Positions 31,901 to 37,318 of a stretch of DNA of 64,000 nucleotides are shown one piece after another (position 1 is the first letter of the stretch; every line of letters begins with the position of its first letter). The translations under genes and the position numbers were made by a program. Origin of the DNA: Enterobacter sp. RIT418 (GTDB lineage: Bacteria > Pseudomonadota > Gammaproteobacteria > Enterobacterales > Enterobacteriaceae); contig NZ_QBJD02000013.1 of NCBI RefSeq assembly GCF_003057745.1, positions 62,001-126,000 on the forward strand. The letters are read 5' to 3'. Below the pieces are notes generated by a model. It was given only the letters and a program-made list of their open reading frames with translations, ran no database searches and was not told the DNA's origin.

Positions 31901-34900
31901 ACCGGGCAGTCCGGCAGCGACTTCATTACTAACGATACCTCGCTGACCGTGCGCGGCACGCTCGGTAACGAGCTGGCGGGCGACGAGCGGGTGCAGATCA
32001 GCCTGGACGGCGGCGCGACGTGGATTGACGTCACGGTGAACCATACCCAGTGGACCTACACCGATACCCGCACGCTGACCGACAATGATTACACCTATCA
32101 GGTACGCATCATCGACCAGGCGGGCAACGTCGGCTCCACCGCGCAGCAGGTGGTGACGGTAGACACCACCCCGCCGGTGACGAAGGGCACGATCGTCAGC
32201 TATACCGATAACGACGGCGAGCGTACCGGGGTCTTTGGTGAAAACGTCTCGACGGACGACACCACGCCGCTCATCAGCGGCACCCTGAACCAGGGGCTGG
32301 CGACCGGTGAGATTGCGCAGCTTTATCGCGACGGCGTCCTGCTGGGCCAGGTCACCATGAACGGCGCGACCAGCTGGTACTTCCAGGACAGCGGCCTGCA
32401 CGACGGTAACCACACCTACGTGCTGCGTATTACCGACGTGGCGGGGAACTACACCGACTCGGACGATTTTGTTCTGAAGGTCGATACCAGCATCCCAACC
32501 ACCACGGCGACCATTGCCACCCTGACGACGCCGGACACGACGCCAATTCTGAACGGCACCGTGTCGGCAGCGCTGACCAACGGGGAATATCTGGTCGTTA
32601 CCGTTAACGGTAAAACCTACACCTCCGAAGCGGGCGGCGCGGTGGTGGTCGACCCGGACCACAACACCTGGTATCTGCAAATCCCGGACGGCGACGCGCT
32701 GACCGTGAAGAGCTATGACGTAACGGCGCAGGTGAAGAGCAGCGCGGGCAACGGCAATACGACCGGCACCACCACGGGCAGCATCGTGATTGGTAACGAG
32801 GAGTCGGTCACGGTGGGCTTTACAACGACCAGCGCGACCACGGCGAACGCCGCGGGCTATATGCTGGATTCGGACGGCCTGTGGACGGTGACGGCGAACC
32901 AGCAGATTGCTTCGGCAAATGCCGACAGCCGCAGCTCGTGGACGGTGGGCAGCAACTTTACGATGACGGGGAACTATACCTCCGGCACGTACGCGGATAT
33001 CAACCGCGACGGCCTGAACGATATCCTGGCCGAAAGCACCAACTACAACTATATGCAGCAGCTGATTAACAACGGCGACGGCACCTATACCTCGACGGCG
33101 CTCAGCGGCTTTGGCGCGCTGGTCTGGTACGGCGCGGTGGTGGCGATTGATATTCAGGGTGACGGCTACACGGACTTTGTGGTGGGCGATGCGGGCGGCC
33201 CGGACTCCAGCACCTTTATGCTGAACAACAACGGCACGCTGGTCGGCAGCTCGAAGGCCGGAACCTACGGCACCTTTGTGTCCGGCTCGAAGGTGGGGAA
33301 CTACAACAGCCTGATTGAAGTCTCCGGCGTCGACTTAAACAACGACGGTAAGGTGGATATTGCCCAGCACACCACCAACGGCGGCAACAACTTCGCGCTG
33401 TCGACGATGTTCAACCAGGGGGACGGCTCGTTTACCTGGGGGCAGAACTTCATCAACACCATGTACAGCGCCACCGGCTCAGGCGCGGCGAGCAACGCCG
33501 TCAGCATGACCTGGGGCGACTTCAACGGCGACGGCTACATGGATCTGTATATGAGCATGTACCGCACCTCCAGCGGCACCAACACTGGCGGCGTGCTGAT
33601 GCTGAACGACGGCACCGGCAACCTGCTGGCGGGCACCGCGGTGGGTACGGCGACCACGGACAAGTTCGTCGGCAACGTCAGCGTGGCGGTGGACTGGAAC
33701 ATGGACGGCAACATGGACATCATCAAGCTGGCCAACGGCGGGCAGTCCTGGCTCTACACCAACGATGGCATCGCGGGCTCGGCGACCTTCACGGCCTCGA
33801 AGTTCAGCACCGCCACCTCCACGCAGGTGTCCGGCGCGGCGCGGCTCGACTACGACTGGGACGGCGCGCAGGATCTGCTGATCTTCCGCCAGAACGGCAG
33901 CGTGATCCTGGAGCGCAACACCAACACCGTTAAGCCGGGTACGGCGATGCACCTGAAGATTGTCGACAGCGAAGGGATCAACGCCTTCTTTGGCAACACC
34001 GTTCAGCTGTACAACTCCGCGGGCAAGCTGGTGGCCAGCCAGATCCTTAACGCGCAGTCGGGGATGGGCATCAACGACTCCTCGTCGCTGATCAGCTTCT
34101 ACGGCCTGGATGCCAACGAGACCTACCACGCGGTGCTGGTGCGCGCGACCAACGGCGTCGCGAGCAACGTCACCTGGGACGGGCTGGAAGCGGGCAACGG
34201 TAAGGAAGGCTACGTGCTGACCGCCGAAGCCGCCACCGGCGGCCACAGCGGGACGATCGTCGGGACCGGCTATAACGACACCTTCGTCGCGGAAGCAGGC
34301 ACCTATACCTACAGCGGCTCCGGCGGCTGGACGACGACCTCGGAGCACGACACCTGGAGCAGCACCGGCGGTATGGACGTAGTGGATTACATTAACGCCG
34401 GAACGGGCGTGACGGTGAACCTGGGGCTGACGACGGCGCAAAACACCGGCTTCAACACCGCGACGCTGGTGAATATTGAAGGGGTGGCAGGCTCAAACCA
34501 CGACGACGTAATTACCGGCAACAGCGGGGATAACCAGTTCGAGGGGCGCGGCGGCAACGACATCTTCAACATCGGCAGCGGCGGCCACGACACGCTGCTC
34601 TACAAGCTGATCGATGCTTCCGACGCCACCGGCGGCAACGGCAGCGACGTGGTCAATGGCTTTACCGTCGGCACCTGGGAAGGGACCGCGGATACCGACC
34701 GCATTGACCTGCGCGATCTGCTGACGGGCAGCGGCTATACCGGTAACGGGTCGGCCAGCTACGTCAACGGGGTGGCTACGCTGGACAGCGGCGCGGGCAA
34801 TCTCAGCGACTATATCCGCGTGGTGCAAAACGGCAGTAACACCGAGATTCAGATTGACCGCGACGGAACGGGCAGCAGCTTTGACCCAACCACCGTGGTC

Positions 34901-34966
34901 ACGCTGAACGGGGTGCAAACGGATCTGGCAACGCTGCTGGCTAACCATCAGCTGCTGGTGGTCTAG
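16916..34966 (+). CDS. Giant Bap/BapA-type type I-secreted adhesin, 6016 residues
   Basis: Layout by residue: 1-130, BapA-prefix-like domain (MSHVKIVDVIIRKTAEKTVL); about 135-155, Gly/Ala-rich hydrophobic stretch (WGWLAGAALGGGAIGALLAH); 165-273, one divergent Ig-like module; 274-4559, 43 Ig-like modules of about 100 residues; 4560-5085, five longer Ig-like modules with SLDGGATW; 5085-5295, two variant modules; about 5340-5670, six FG-GAP/VCBS calcium-loop repeats (DxNxDGxxD); about 5674-5760, ASPIC/UnbV-like segment; about 5850-6016, RTX-like motifs (GNSGDN, GRGGND) and a VC_A0849-type secretion target. No N-terminal signal peptide is present, as expected for type I export. It should mediate surface adhesion and biofilm formation. 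There is a good Shine-Dalgarno (AAGGAG). Cysteine is nearly absent, typical of such stalks. The receptor is unknown. Confidence 0.95.
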   Translation: MSHVKIVDVIIRKTAEKTVLTGEGNLSVSVASPSVIEIHGSAQDVARYMRQGKDLLIYMKDGSVIRCNNYILDDPEGKNHSELVFNDQQELTHISFADTGEASGLAMTELTAQATPISSIEPFLAQESVLGDAPWGWLAGAALGGGAIGALLAHGGDGDTKTEVIDNTKEVESAKPTFLVTDKAGDKQGVLTAKEITDDNTPTFSGTGQPGATIQIKDASGSTIASTMVGSNGAWTVKLPTQTDGEHTWSVVQIDGSKTTQAGSITVTVSTADATVTLATTAGDNVINSSEQSAGFTLSGASKNLAAGTALTVTLNGKTYAAEVGANGAWSVKVPAADAAALGDGTWTATVSGKDAAGNTVTGSQTLTVDTAAPTISVDAIAQDNIVNAAEHGQPLTIAGKTNAEAGQIVTVTLNGKNHTATVGSDGKWSVTLSASDVKALADGDHTLTVNVSDKAGNGTSTSAEFSVDTAAPVVTINSVAGDDILNATEQGHAQIITGHASGAAAGDVVTLTLGGKTYTGVVQADGSWSVGVPASGISALGEGGHTFSVTVTDAAGNTGSATHGVTLSGNPPEFTIDALSQDNVLNAQEAMQPLALSGTSNLPDGSAITVTLNGVGYPATVTNGVWSVNVPVTDVINLANTLYTVSVSGTDSVGNTGSAEANLLVDTALPQVIINTFAGDNLVNSSEVSVDQVLSGRVTGAAAGDTVTISAGGKTYTAKVGSDLTWSVTVPSADLTQFGDGDLTFTASVTNAHGNTGTGERDININANQPGLRVNTISGDDVINAIEQQQDLTVTGTSSHLAAGAQVTVTINGIDYPAVITASGSWQIGVPAADLQNWAAGDVDVKIYAKDTWGNEASADHHIALDLNAVAVTVDTVSADDMINAAEKGADLTLSGKTQCVEAGQTVVVKFADQTFTAQVQQDGSWSLIVPAAAMDGLSDGRAQISVSVTNVSGNSADASRVVVVDTQPPAITLDNLTSDNIINAAEAQQPLTVSGTTTAEVGQTVTVTLNGKQYTTTVQSGGTWQLDVPAADVGALADGKVTVTASVSDVAGNGSSVDRIGLVDATVPQVTIDDFVTSTNTINHIAHSQAQILSGSVTGADAGDRVTITINNVDYTTVVDAAGRWSLGLPASVVQGLADGTWPVSVTVTDKSGNTGSGSLDVVVNTSTPVIAIDTLAADDVINASEKGADLRLSGTSNQPQGTTITLTLNGIHYTATTAADGSWSVNVPASAVGALGEASYTVTASVTDSVGNTASASHDVLVDSSLPVVTINTLAGDNIVNAAEVAAGQALTGKVSNAAAGDTVTVTLGGKTYTAVVQSDLTWSLPLTQAQLTALGNGELTVTASVTNAHGNTGSSTLDITIDAQLPGLRFDTVAGDDVINIIEHGQNLIISGSSTDLAAGSIVTVNVNGKGYPATVLADGTWQAAIPAADVGQWADGKLTITASAQDSAQNPVNIGTIVDVDLAPVAISIDAIATDDAINAAEKGQNLVLSGTTANVEAGQTVSVTFGGKTYTAKVDAEGKWTTTVPSADLAGLKDGDASVQVSVSNVNGNGASAGREYSVDATAPAVTIDTVSGDNMLNAAEAGADLTLSGTSSAQAGQTVTVAFNGKQYTAQVQADGTWSLNVPAADMAGIADGNAAITASVSDKAGNPASANASVLVDITVPKITFDTLADDVINLAEHGQALIVSGKVTGAQAGDVVTVNLNGKDYTAILDAAGSWSVGVPAADVGALANTNYTLTATVTDRAGNSGSAQHDLGVALTAPTLAINTIAGDDVINALEKGADLVLSGTSNQPQGITVTVTLNGISYSATTAADGSWSVTVPASAVGGLGEANYTVSASVTDEAGNSTSAAHHVQVDSALPVVTINAIATDDVINAQELAAGQTISGRVANAEAGNTVTVTLGGNTYTTTVQSDLTWKVDVSADDLKALGNGDLSVTASVTNGHGNAGSGDRDITIDANLPGLRVDTVAGDDVINSIEHGQNLIITGSSDGLTAGTALTVTVNGKTYPAVVLADGTWVAAVPAADVGALAAGKLVITVEGQSSAGNPVSIGHGVTVDLADVAISVNAIATDDVINAAEKGADLVLSGLTANVEENQTVTITFGGKTYTAKVDAEGKWTTTVPSADLAGLKDGDASVQVSVSNVNGNSASAGREYSVDATAPSVVIDIVSDNNIVNAQEAQSDLTIHGTSNAEAGQTVTVTLGSKSWTTTVGADGSWTLDVPAADVGALADGSYTIGASVADKAGNPASTARDVLVDTTVPQLTINRVSDDDVINSVEHGQALTVSGSATGAQAGDVVTVTLNNKSYTATLDAAGNWTIGVPAADVGALVAGDYTITATVTDRAGNSDSETHDINVNLTAPVLTIDTVSGDDVINSVEKTQNLVISGTATGLASGAVVTVMLNGKAYSATVDGSGKWTTTVPADQVSGLGEALYAITATATDAVGNSGSASHTVTVESVLPGVTINAIATDDVINAGEVGAGQTISGKVINAEAGNTVTVTVGGKTYTTTVQSDLTWKVDVSADDLKALGDGDLTVTASVTNGVNNTGSADRDITIDANLPGLRVDVVAGDDVINSIEHGQNLIVTGSSDGLTAGTALTVTVNGKTYAATVLADGTWRAAVPSADVGALAAGSVTITVAGQSTAGNPVTISHDVTVDLAAVAISIDAITSDDVINAAEKGTDLVLSGTTAQVEENQTVTITFGGKTYTAKVDADGKWTTTVPSADLAGLKDGDASVQVSVSNVNGNGASAGREYSVDATAPSVTIGTIAGDDVLNAAEAKADLTISGTSTAEAGQTVTVTLNGKTYTAKVGADGGWTLDVPAADVGALADGTATITASVSDKAGNPASANHNVTVDVTVPVVTINTIAEDDVINATEHGQAQIISGSATGAAAGDKVTVSIGGKDYTTVLDAAGNWSVGVPASVISALSDGKVTVSVSVTDAAGNTGSGTHDVTVETGLPSLNFDAISGDNVLNAVEKGQDLSVSGTSANLSAGTTVTVTLNGKHYTATTAADGSWSLTVPAADLAALGEANYTLSAAATNGVGNGISSTANLQVDTALPTVTISTVAGDNVINAAEVAVDQTVSGRVAHAEAGNTVTVKIGGNTYTTTVQSDLTWKVDVSADDLKALGNGSLSIVATVTNGHGNTGSGERDITIDANLPGLRVDTVAGDDVINSIEHGQNLIVTGSSDGLTAGTALTVTVNGKTYPATVLADGTWRAAVPSADVGAWAEGTVKITVSGDSAAGNPVTITHDVTVDLATVAISIDAIATDDAINAAEKGADLVLSGTTLNVEAGQTVTVSMGGKIYTAKVDANDRWTVTVPSADLAGLKDGDASVQVSVTNVNGNGASAGREYSVDATAPVVTIHTVAGDDVLNAAEAKADLTISGTSTAEAGQTVTVSLNGKTYTAKVGADGGWTLDVPAADVGALADGTATITASVSDKAGNPASANHNVTVDVTVPVVTINAIAEDDVINATEHGQAQIISGSATGAAAGDKVTVSIGGKDYTTVLDAAGNWSVGVPASVISALSDGKVTVSVSVTDAAGNTGSGTHDVTVETGLPSLNVDAISGDNVLNAVEKGQDLSVSGTSANLSAGTTVTVTLNGKHYTATTAADGSWSLTVPAADLAALGEANYTLSAAATNGVGNGISSTANLQVDTALPTVTINAIATDNIINAAEVAVDQSISGRVAHAEAGNTVTVKIGGNTYTAVVQSDLTWTVNVPADVLKALGNGDLTVTASVTNGHGNTGSGERDITIDANLPGLRVDVVAGDDVINSIEHGQNLIVTGSSDGLTAGTALTVTVNGKTYAATVLANGTWSAAVPSADVGALAAGNLTITVAGQSTAGNPVTISHDVTVDLAAVAISINAIATDDVINAAEKGADLVLSGLTTNVEEDQTVTITFGGKTYTAKVDADGKWTATVPSADLAGLKDGDASVQVSVTNVNGNGASAGREYSVDATAPTVTIDAIAADNTINRDEAAAGVAIAGTTTAEVGQTVTVTLGGKSYTAQVGQGGAWRVDVPADDLAALADSGYTVQVSVSDAAGNPGSASKAITLDTTPPTISFNAVAGDDVINGVEHGQAQIVSGTATGASAGDKLVVTIGGKQYTTTVDASGSWSVGVPASVISALADGKVTISATITDGAGNSSTQTHDVMVNTAAVALTVNTISGDDVINAAEAGSSLVISGSSAQFASGTKVTVMLNGKSYTATVQSDGSWSTTVPAADVGALADGSSYQVTASAQDSAGNSASATHGVSVDATPPVVSIAAISGDDMLNAAEAQQPLTVHGSSSAEAGQTVTVTLGGKTYTALVKADGTWTLDVPAADLASLSQGALTVTASVNDRAGNGGSASHTLTVDTVAPTVTINTVADDNIVNNAEQQAGQTVSGTTTAEQGQTVIVTFNGHSYQATVGADGTWSVFVEGHDLVGLTDGKYTITASVADKAGNPGSATHDVTLSGDVPTIAINTFAQDDIVNAAEHGTPLVVSGTTSAPAGQTVTITLNGKTYTTTVQSDGSWSYTVGSADVTALADGGAYVINAQVSNAIGNGASADHTVTVDLTPPSMGISIDSLQNDTGLSASDFITGDKNVVINGSLTAQLGNNEKAQISLDGGATWIDLTVTGTTWRYADGRTLTDGTYQYQVRVIDNAGNVGATDSQDVVLDLTAPAATTITVDAVTQDTGLSGSDFITSDNQITLNGTLGAALGRGDHAQISIDGGTTWIDVNVSGLTWTYVDGRTLADGDYNYQLRVIDDAGNVSATANQVVTIDTVAPDASKTVSIDSISDDTGLSNSDFVTNDTSLTLHGSLGATLADGEGVQISLDGGSTWQNVIVVGKTWYYVDGRTLGNQTYDYWVRVIDAAGNVGESAHQQVTVDTVAPDAAITVTVDNITVDTGFDDNDFLTSQTSYTLNGTLGAALGNNEYVQVSLDGGATWVYAKVNGTSWSYTDTRTLADGEHDYQVRVVDQAGNVGATTSQTVTVDTRAPQYGITIDAISDDTGQSGSDFITNDTSLTVRGTLGNELAGDERVQISLDGGATWIDVTVNHTQWTYTDTRTLTDNDYTYQVRIIDQAGNVGSTAQQVVTVDTTPPVTKGTIVSYTDNDGERTGVFGENVSTDDTTPLISGTLNQGLATGEIAQLYRDGVLLGQVTMNGATSWYFQDSGLHDGNHTYVLRITDVAGNYTDSDDFVLKVDTSIPTTTATIATLTTPDTTPILNGTVSAALTNGEYLVVTVNGKTYTSEAGGAVVVDPDHNTWYLQIPDGDALTVKSYDVTAQVKSSAGNGNTTGTTTGSIVIGNEESVTVGFTTTSATTANAAGYMLDSDGLWTVTANQQIASANADSRSSWTVGSNFTMTGNYTSGTYADINRDGLNDILAESTNYNYMQQLINNGDGTYTSTALSGFGALVWYGAVVAIDIQGDGYTDFVVGDAGGPDSSTFMLNNNGTLVGSSKAGTYGTFVSGSKVGNYNSLIEVSGVDLNNDGKVDIAQHTTNGGNNFALSTMFNQGDGSFTWGQNFINTMYSATGSGAASNAVSMTWGDFNGDGYMDLYMSMYRTSSGTNTGGVLMLNDGTGNLLAGTAVGTATTDKFVGNVSVAVDWNMDGNMDIIKLANGGQSWLYTNDGIAGSATFTASKFSTATSTQVSGAARLDYDWDGAQDLLIFRQNGSVILERNTNTVKPGTAMHLKIVDSEGINAFFGNTVQLYNSAGKLVASQILNAQSGMGINDSSSLISFYGLDANETYHAVLVRATNGVASNVTWDGLEAGNGKEGYVLTAEAATGGHSGTIVGTGYNDTFVAEAGTYTYSGSGGWTTTSEHDTWSSTGGMDVVDYINAGTGVTVNLGLTTAQNTGFNTATLVNIEGVAGSNHDDVITGNSGDNQFEGRGGNDIFNIGSGGHDTLLYKLIDASDATGGNGSDVVNGFTVGTWEGTADTDRIDLRDLLTGSGYTGNGSASYVNGVATLDSGAGNLSDYIRVVQNGSNTEIQIDRDGTGSSFDPTTVVTLNGVQTDLATLLANHQLLVV
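17735..30592 (+). repeat. Array of 43 tandem Ig-like module repeats (~300 bp each)
   Basis: Each unit encodes about 100 residues beginning with a variant of TIxxIAxDDVINAxE and ending with AGNxxSxxHxVTVD. Counting the DDVINAxE-type starts gives 43 units over 4286 residues. Units fall into six recurring classes in fixed order, giving a higher-order period of about 1797 bp. Confidence 0.9.
19223..29998 (+). repeat. Higher-order six-module superrepeat, period 1797 bp
   Basis: The class beginning with the codons for LPGLRVD (QPGLRVN in the first copy) starts at 19223, 21020, 22811, 24608, 26405 and 28202. Spacings are 1797, 1791, 1797, 1797 and 1797 bp, about 599 residues or six modules. The last unit is less regular in its second half. 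Near-identical segments occur between units, for example about 25240-26110 and 27037-27907. Confidence 0.9.
30593..32175 (+). repeat. Five tandem Ig-like modules of a second type (~316 bp each)
   Basis: Five units of about 105 residues share DTGxSxSDFITxD, GTLGxxLGxxE, QISLDGGxTW and a closing AGNVGxT..VTVDT. They form the membrane-distal end of the stalk just before the FG-GAP region. Confidence 0.88.
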
Positions 34967-34974
34967 TCCACAGG

Positions 34975-34996
34975 CCGCGGAGGGCAACCTCCGCGG
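34975..34996 (+). promoter_or_regulatory. Perfect GNRA-capped hairpin after the adhesin gene
   Basis: CCGCGGAGG-GCAA-CCTCCGCGG, a 9-bp stem with a GCAA tetraloop, nine bases after the adhesin stop codon. No T run follows, so it is more likely an RNA-stabilising or partial processing element than a full terminator. It would separate expression of the adhesin from that of the exporter genes. Confidence 0.6.
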
Positions 34997-35009
34997 CACT
35001 TTGCCGTTC

Positions 35010-35037
35010 TTTACAACACTTACAGTAACCCTATAAA
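35010..35037 (+). promoter_or_regulatory. Candidate internal promoter for the exporter genes
   Basis: TTTACA (35010-35015), 16 bp, TATAAA (35032-35037), about 107 bp before the ABC exporter start. It would allow the ABC and HlyD genes to be transcribed apart from the 18-kb adhesin message. Confidence 0.4.
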
Positions 35038-35143
35038 CAATATGGTAAATTTTCGGTTGCGTTAAGGAACTGTTCAGTTTCTAACCATTCGAAAAGGATA
35101 TCATTTCAGCGCGTGAATAACGCGCTGGACAGGACGTAGCATT

Positions 35144-37318
35144 ATGAAAACTCATCCGCTCTATGAGCCGTGGCTTCAGGCCATGATCATCGTCGCACGG
35201 CACTATCGTCTGGACTTCTCCACGGAGCACGTCCGGGTGACGATCAATCACGAAAGCCACTCCCCGCGCCTGCAGGTGCTGGAGGATATGGCGCGCCAGC
35301 TTGGGCTGGGCATGCGGCTGGCTCCGGCGGACTCCACGCTTCTCGACCCGTGGCGGCTGCCGCTGGTGGCCGAATTTACCGGCGGACAAATCGCGGTGAT
35401 CAACCGCATGGATAACGACGGCAACGTCAGCCTGCAGTTCAGCGGCGACGGCGGGCTTGAAACGGTGCTTACGCGCGAAGAGCTGGGCACGCGCCTGAAG
35501 GCGCTGCTGGTGCTCCGTCCGCTGGAGTCCACGCCGGACGCGCGCGTGGACGATTACATCAAACCTTACGAGAAAAACTGGTTCTGGCAGCTGGCGCTCA
35601 AGGACTGGCGGCGCTATAGCGACATCATGCTGGTGGCGCTGGTCGCCAACGTGCTGGCGCTTTCCGGAATGATTTTCTCCATGCAGGTATATGACCGCGT
35701 GGTGCCCTCGCAGTCCGAGGCGACGCTGTGGGTGCTGTTCGGCGGCGTAATGGTGGCGATCCTGTTTGAGTTCATCATGCGCATGCTGCGGGTACACATC
35801 TCCGACGTCATCGGCAAGCGCGCCGACCTGCGCATCTCCGAGCGCGTGTTTGCCCACGCGTTACGCATTAAAAACGGCGCGCGCTCGAAGTCGACCGGGT
35901 CGTTTATCGCCCAGATCCGCGAGCTGGAGTCGGTGCGCGAGCTGATCACCTCCACCACCATCGCGGCGATTTCCGACGTGCCGTTCTTCCTGCTGTTCGT
36001 CTTTATCCTGTGGATGATCGGCGGCCCGCTGGTGCTGGTAGTGCTGCTGGCGGTGCCGCTGCTGCTGATCCCCGGCCTGCTGGTGCAGCGCCCGCTCGGA
36101 CGGCTCTCCAGCGAAGGGATGCGCGAGTCCGCCATCCGCAACGCCACGCTGGTGGAAGCGGTGCAGGGCATCGAGGACATCAAGCTGATGCGCGCGGAGC
36201 AGCGTTTTCAGAACCAGTGGAACAACACCAACGACGTGGCGGCAAGCGTGGGGATGAAGCAGCGCTGGCTGACCGGCATGCTGCTGACCTGGACCCAGGA
36301 AGTGCAGTCCATCGTCTACGCGGTGGTGCTGCTGGTCGGCTGCTATCTGGTCATCAGCGGCGACATGACCACCGGCGCGCTGGTGGGAACCTCGATTCTG
36401 GCCTCGCGCACCATCGCGCCGCTGGCGCAAATCTCCGGCGTGCTGTCGCGCTGGCAGTCGGCGAAGGTGGCGCGCAAGGGGCTGGACGATCTGATGCAGC
36501 GCCCGATTGACGACCCGCAGCACGGCAAAAAGGTGCATAAATCGCACCTGTACGGCCGCTACGCGCTGGAGGACGTCGGGTTTTACTACGATGACGAAGA
36601 GAAGCTGAACGTGCTCAATATTGCCCGCCTGAATATCAAAGCCGGGGAGCGCATCGCGGTGCTGGGGCGTAACGGCTCCGGCAAAAGCACCCTGCTGCAG
36701 CTGTTGGCCGGCATGCAGGAGCCGCAGCAGGGATCGATCCTGCTCGACGATATCGCCCTGAACCATCTTGACCCGGCCGATCTGCGCCGCGATATGCAGC
36801 TCCTGAGCCAGCAGGCGCGGCTCTTCTTTGGCTCGGTGCGCGACAATATCGTGATGGGCAACCCGCTGGCGACCGATGAGGAGATCCACCAGGCGCTGAC
36901 GGTGAGCGGTGCGCTGGACTTTGTGCGCAAGCAGAAGATGGGCCTCAACTATACGATCAGCGAAGGCGGCGCCGGGCTGTCCGGCGGGCAGCGTCAGGCG
37001 CTGCTGCTGGCGCGCGCGCTGATGACCTCGCCTAACATCCTGCTGCTGGATGAGCCGACGGCGTGGCTCGACGAGGTGAGCGAGAAGCAGTTTATCCAGC
37101 AGATGAAGGGCTGGCTCGGCAAAAACCGCACGCTGGTGGTGGCAACCCATCGCCTGCCGATCCTTGAGCTGGTGGACCGCATCATCGTGCTGGATAACGG
37201 CAAAATCGTGATGGACGGCCCGCGCGACGTCATTCTTCGCGACCACGGCATGGCGCCGATGAAGGCCGCGCCGCAGCGCACGGTGACCATGAAGCCAAAA
37301 CAGGAGGCCACGGCATGA
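35144..37318 (+). CDS. Type I secretion ABC permease/ATPase (LapB-like, C39-like N-domain)
   Basis: The product is 724 residues. The N-terminal C39-peptidase-like domain (about residues 1-125) has no catalytic cysteine, as in RTX and adhesin exporters that do not cleave a leader. A six-helix ABC membrane domain spans about 150-450 (QVYDRVVPSQSEATLW near residue 182). The nucleotide-binding domain has Walker A GRNGSGKST (about 508-516), signature LSGGQRQ (about 612-618), Walker B ILLLDEPTAWLDE (about 632) and H-loop ATHR. It energises one-step export of the adhesin at the inner membrane. Its stop overlaps the HlyD-like start (ATGA), so the two are translationally coupled. Confidence 0.95.
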   Translation: MKTHPLYEPWLQAMIIVARHYRLDFSTEHVRVTINHESHSPRLQVLEDMARQLGLGMRLAPADSTLLDPWRLPLVAEFTGGQIAVINRMDNDGNVSLQFSGDGGLETVLTREELGTRLKALLVLRPLESTPDARVDDYIKPYEKNWFWQLALKDWRRYSDIMLVALVANVLALSGMIFSMQVYDRVVPSQSEATLWVLFGGVMVAILFEFIMRMLRVHISDVIGKRADLRISERVFAHALRIKNGARSKSTGSFIAQIRELESVRELITSTTIAAISDVPFFLLFVFILWMIGGPLVLVVLLAVPLLLIPGLLVQRPLGRLSSEGMRESAIRNATLVEAVQGIEDIKLMRAEQRFQNQWNNTNDVAASVGMKQRWLTGMLLTWTQEVQSIVYAVVLLVGCYLVISGDMTTGALVGTSILASRTIAPLAQISGVLSRWQSAKVARKGLDDLMQRPIDDPQHGKKVHKSHLYGRYALEDVGFYYDDEEKLNVLNIARLNIKAGERIAVLGRNGSGKSTLLQLLAGMQEPQQGSILLDDIALNHLDPADLRRDMQLLSQQARLFFGSVRDNIVMGNPLATDEEIHQALTVSGALDFVRKQKMGLNYTISEGGAGLSGGQRQALLLARALMTSPNILLLDEPTAWLDEVSEKQFIQQMKGWLGKNRTLVVATHRLPILELVDRIIVLDNGKIVMDGPRDVILRDHGMAPMKAAPQRTVTMKPKQEATA

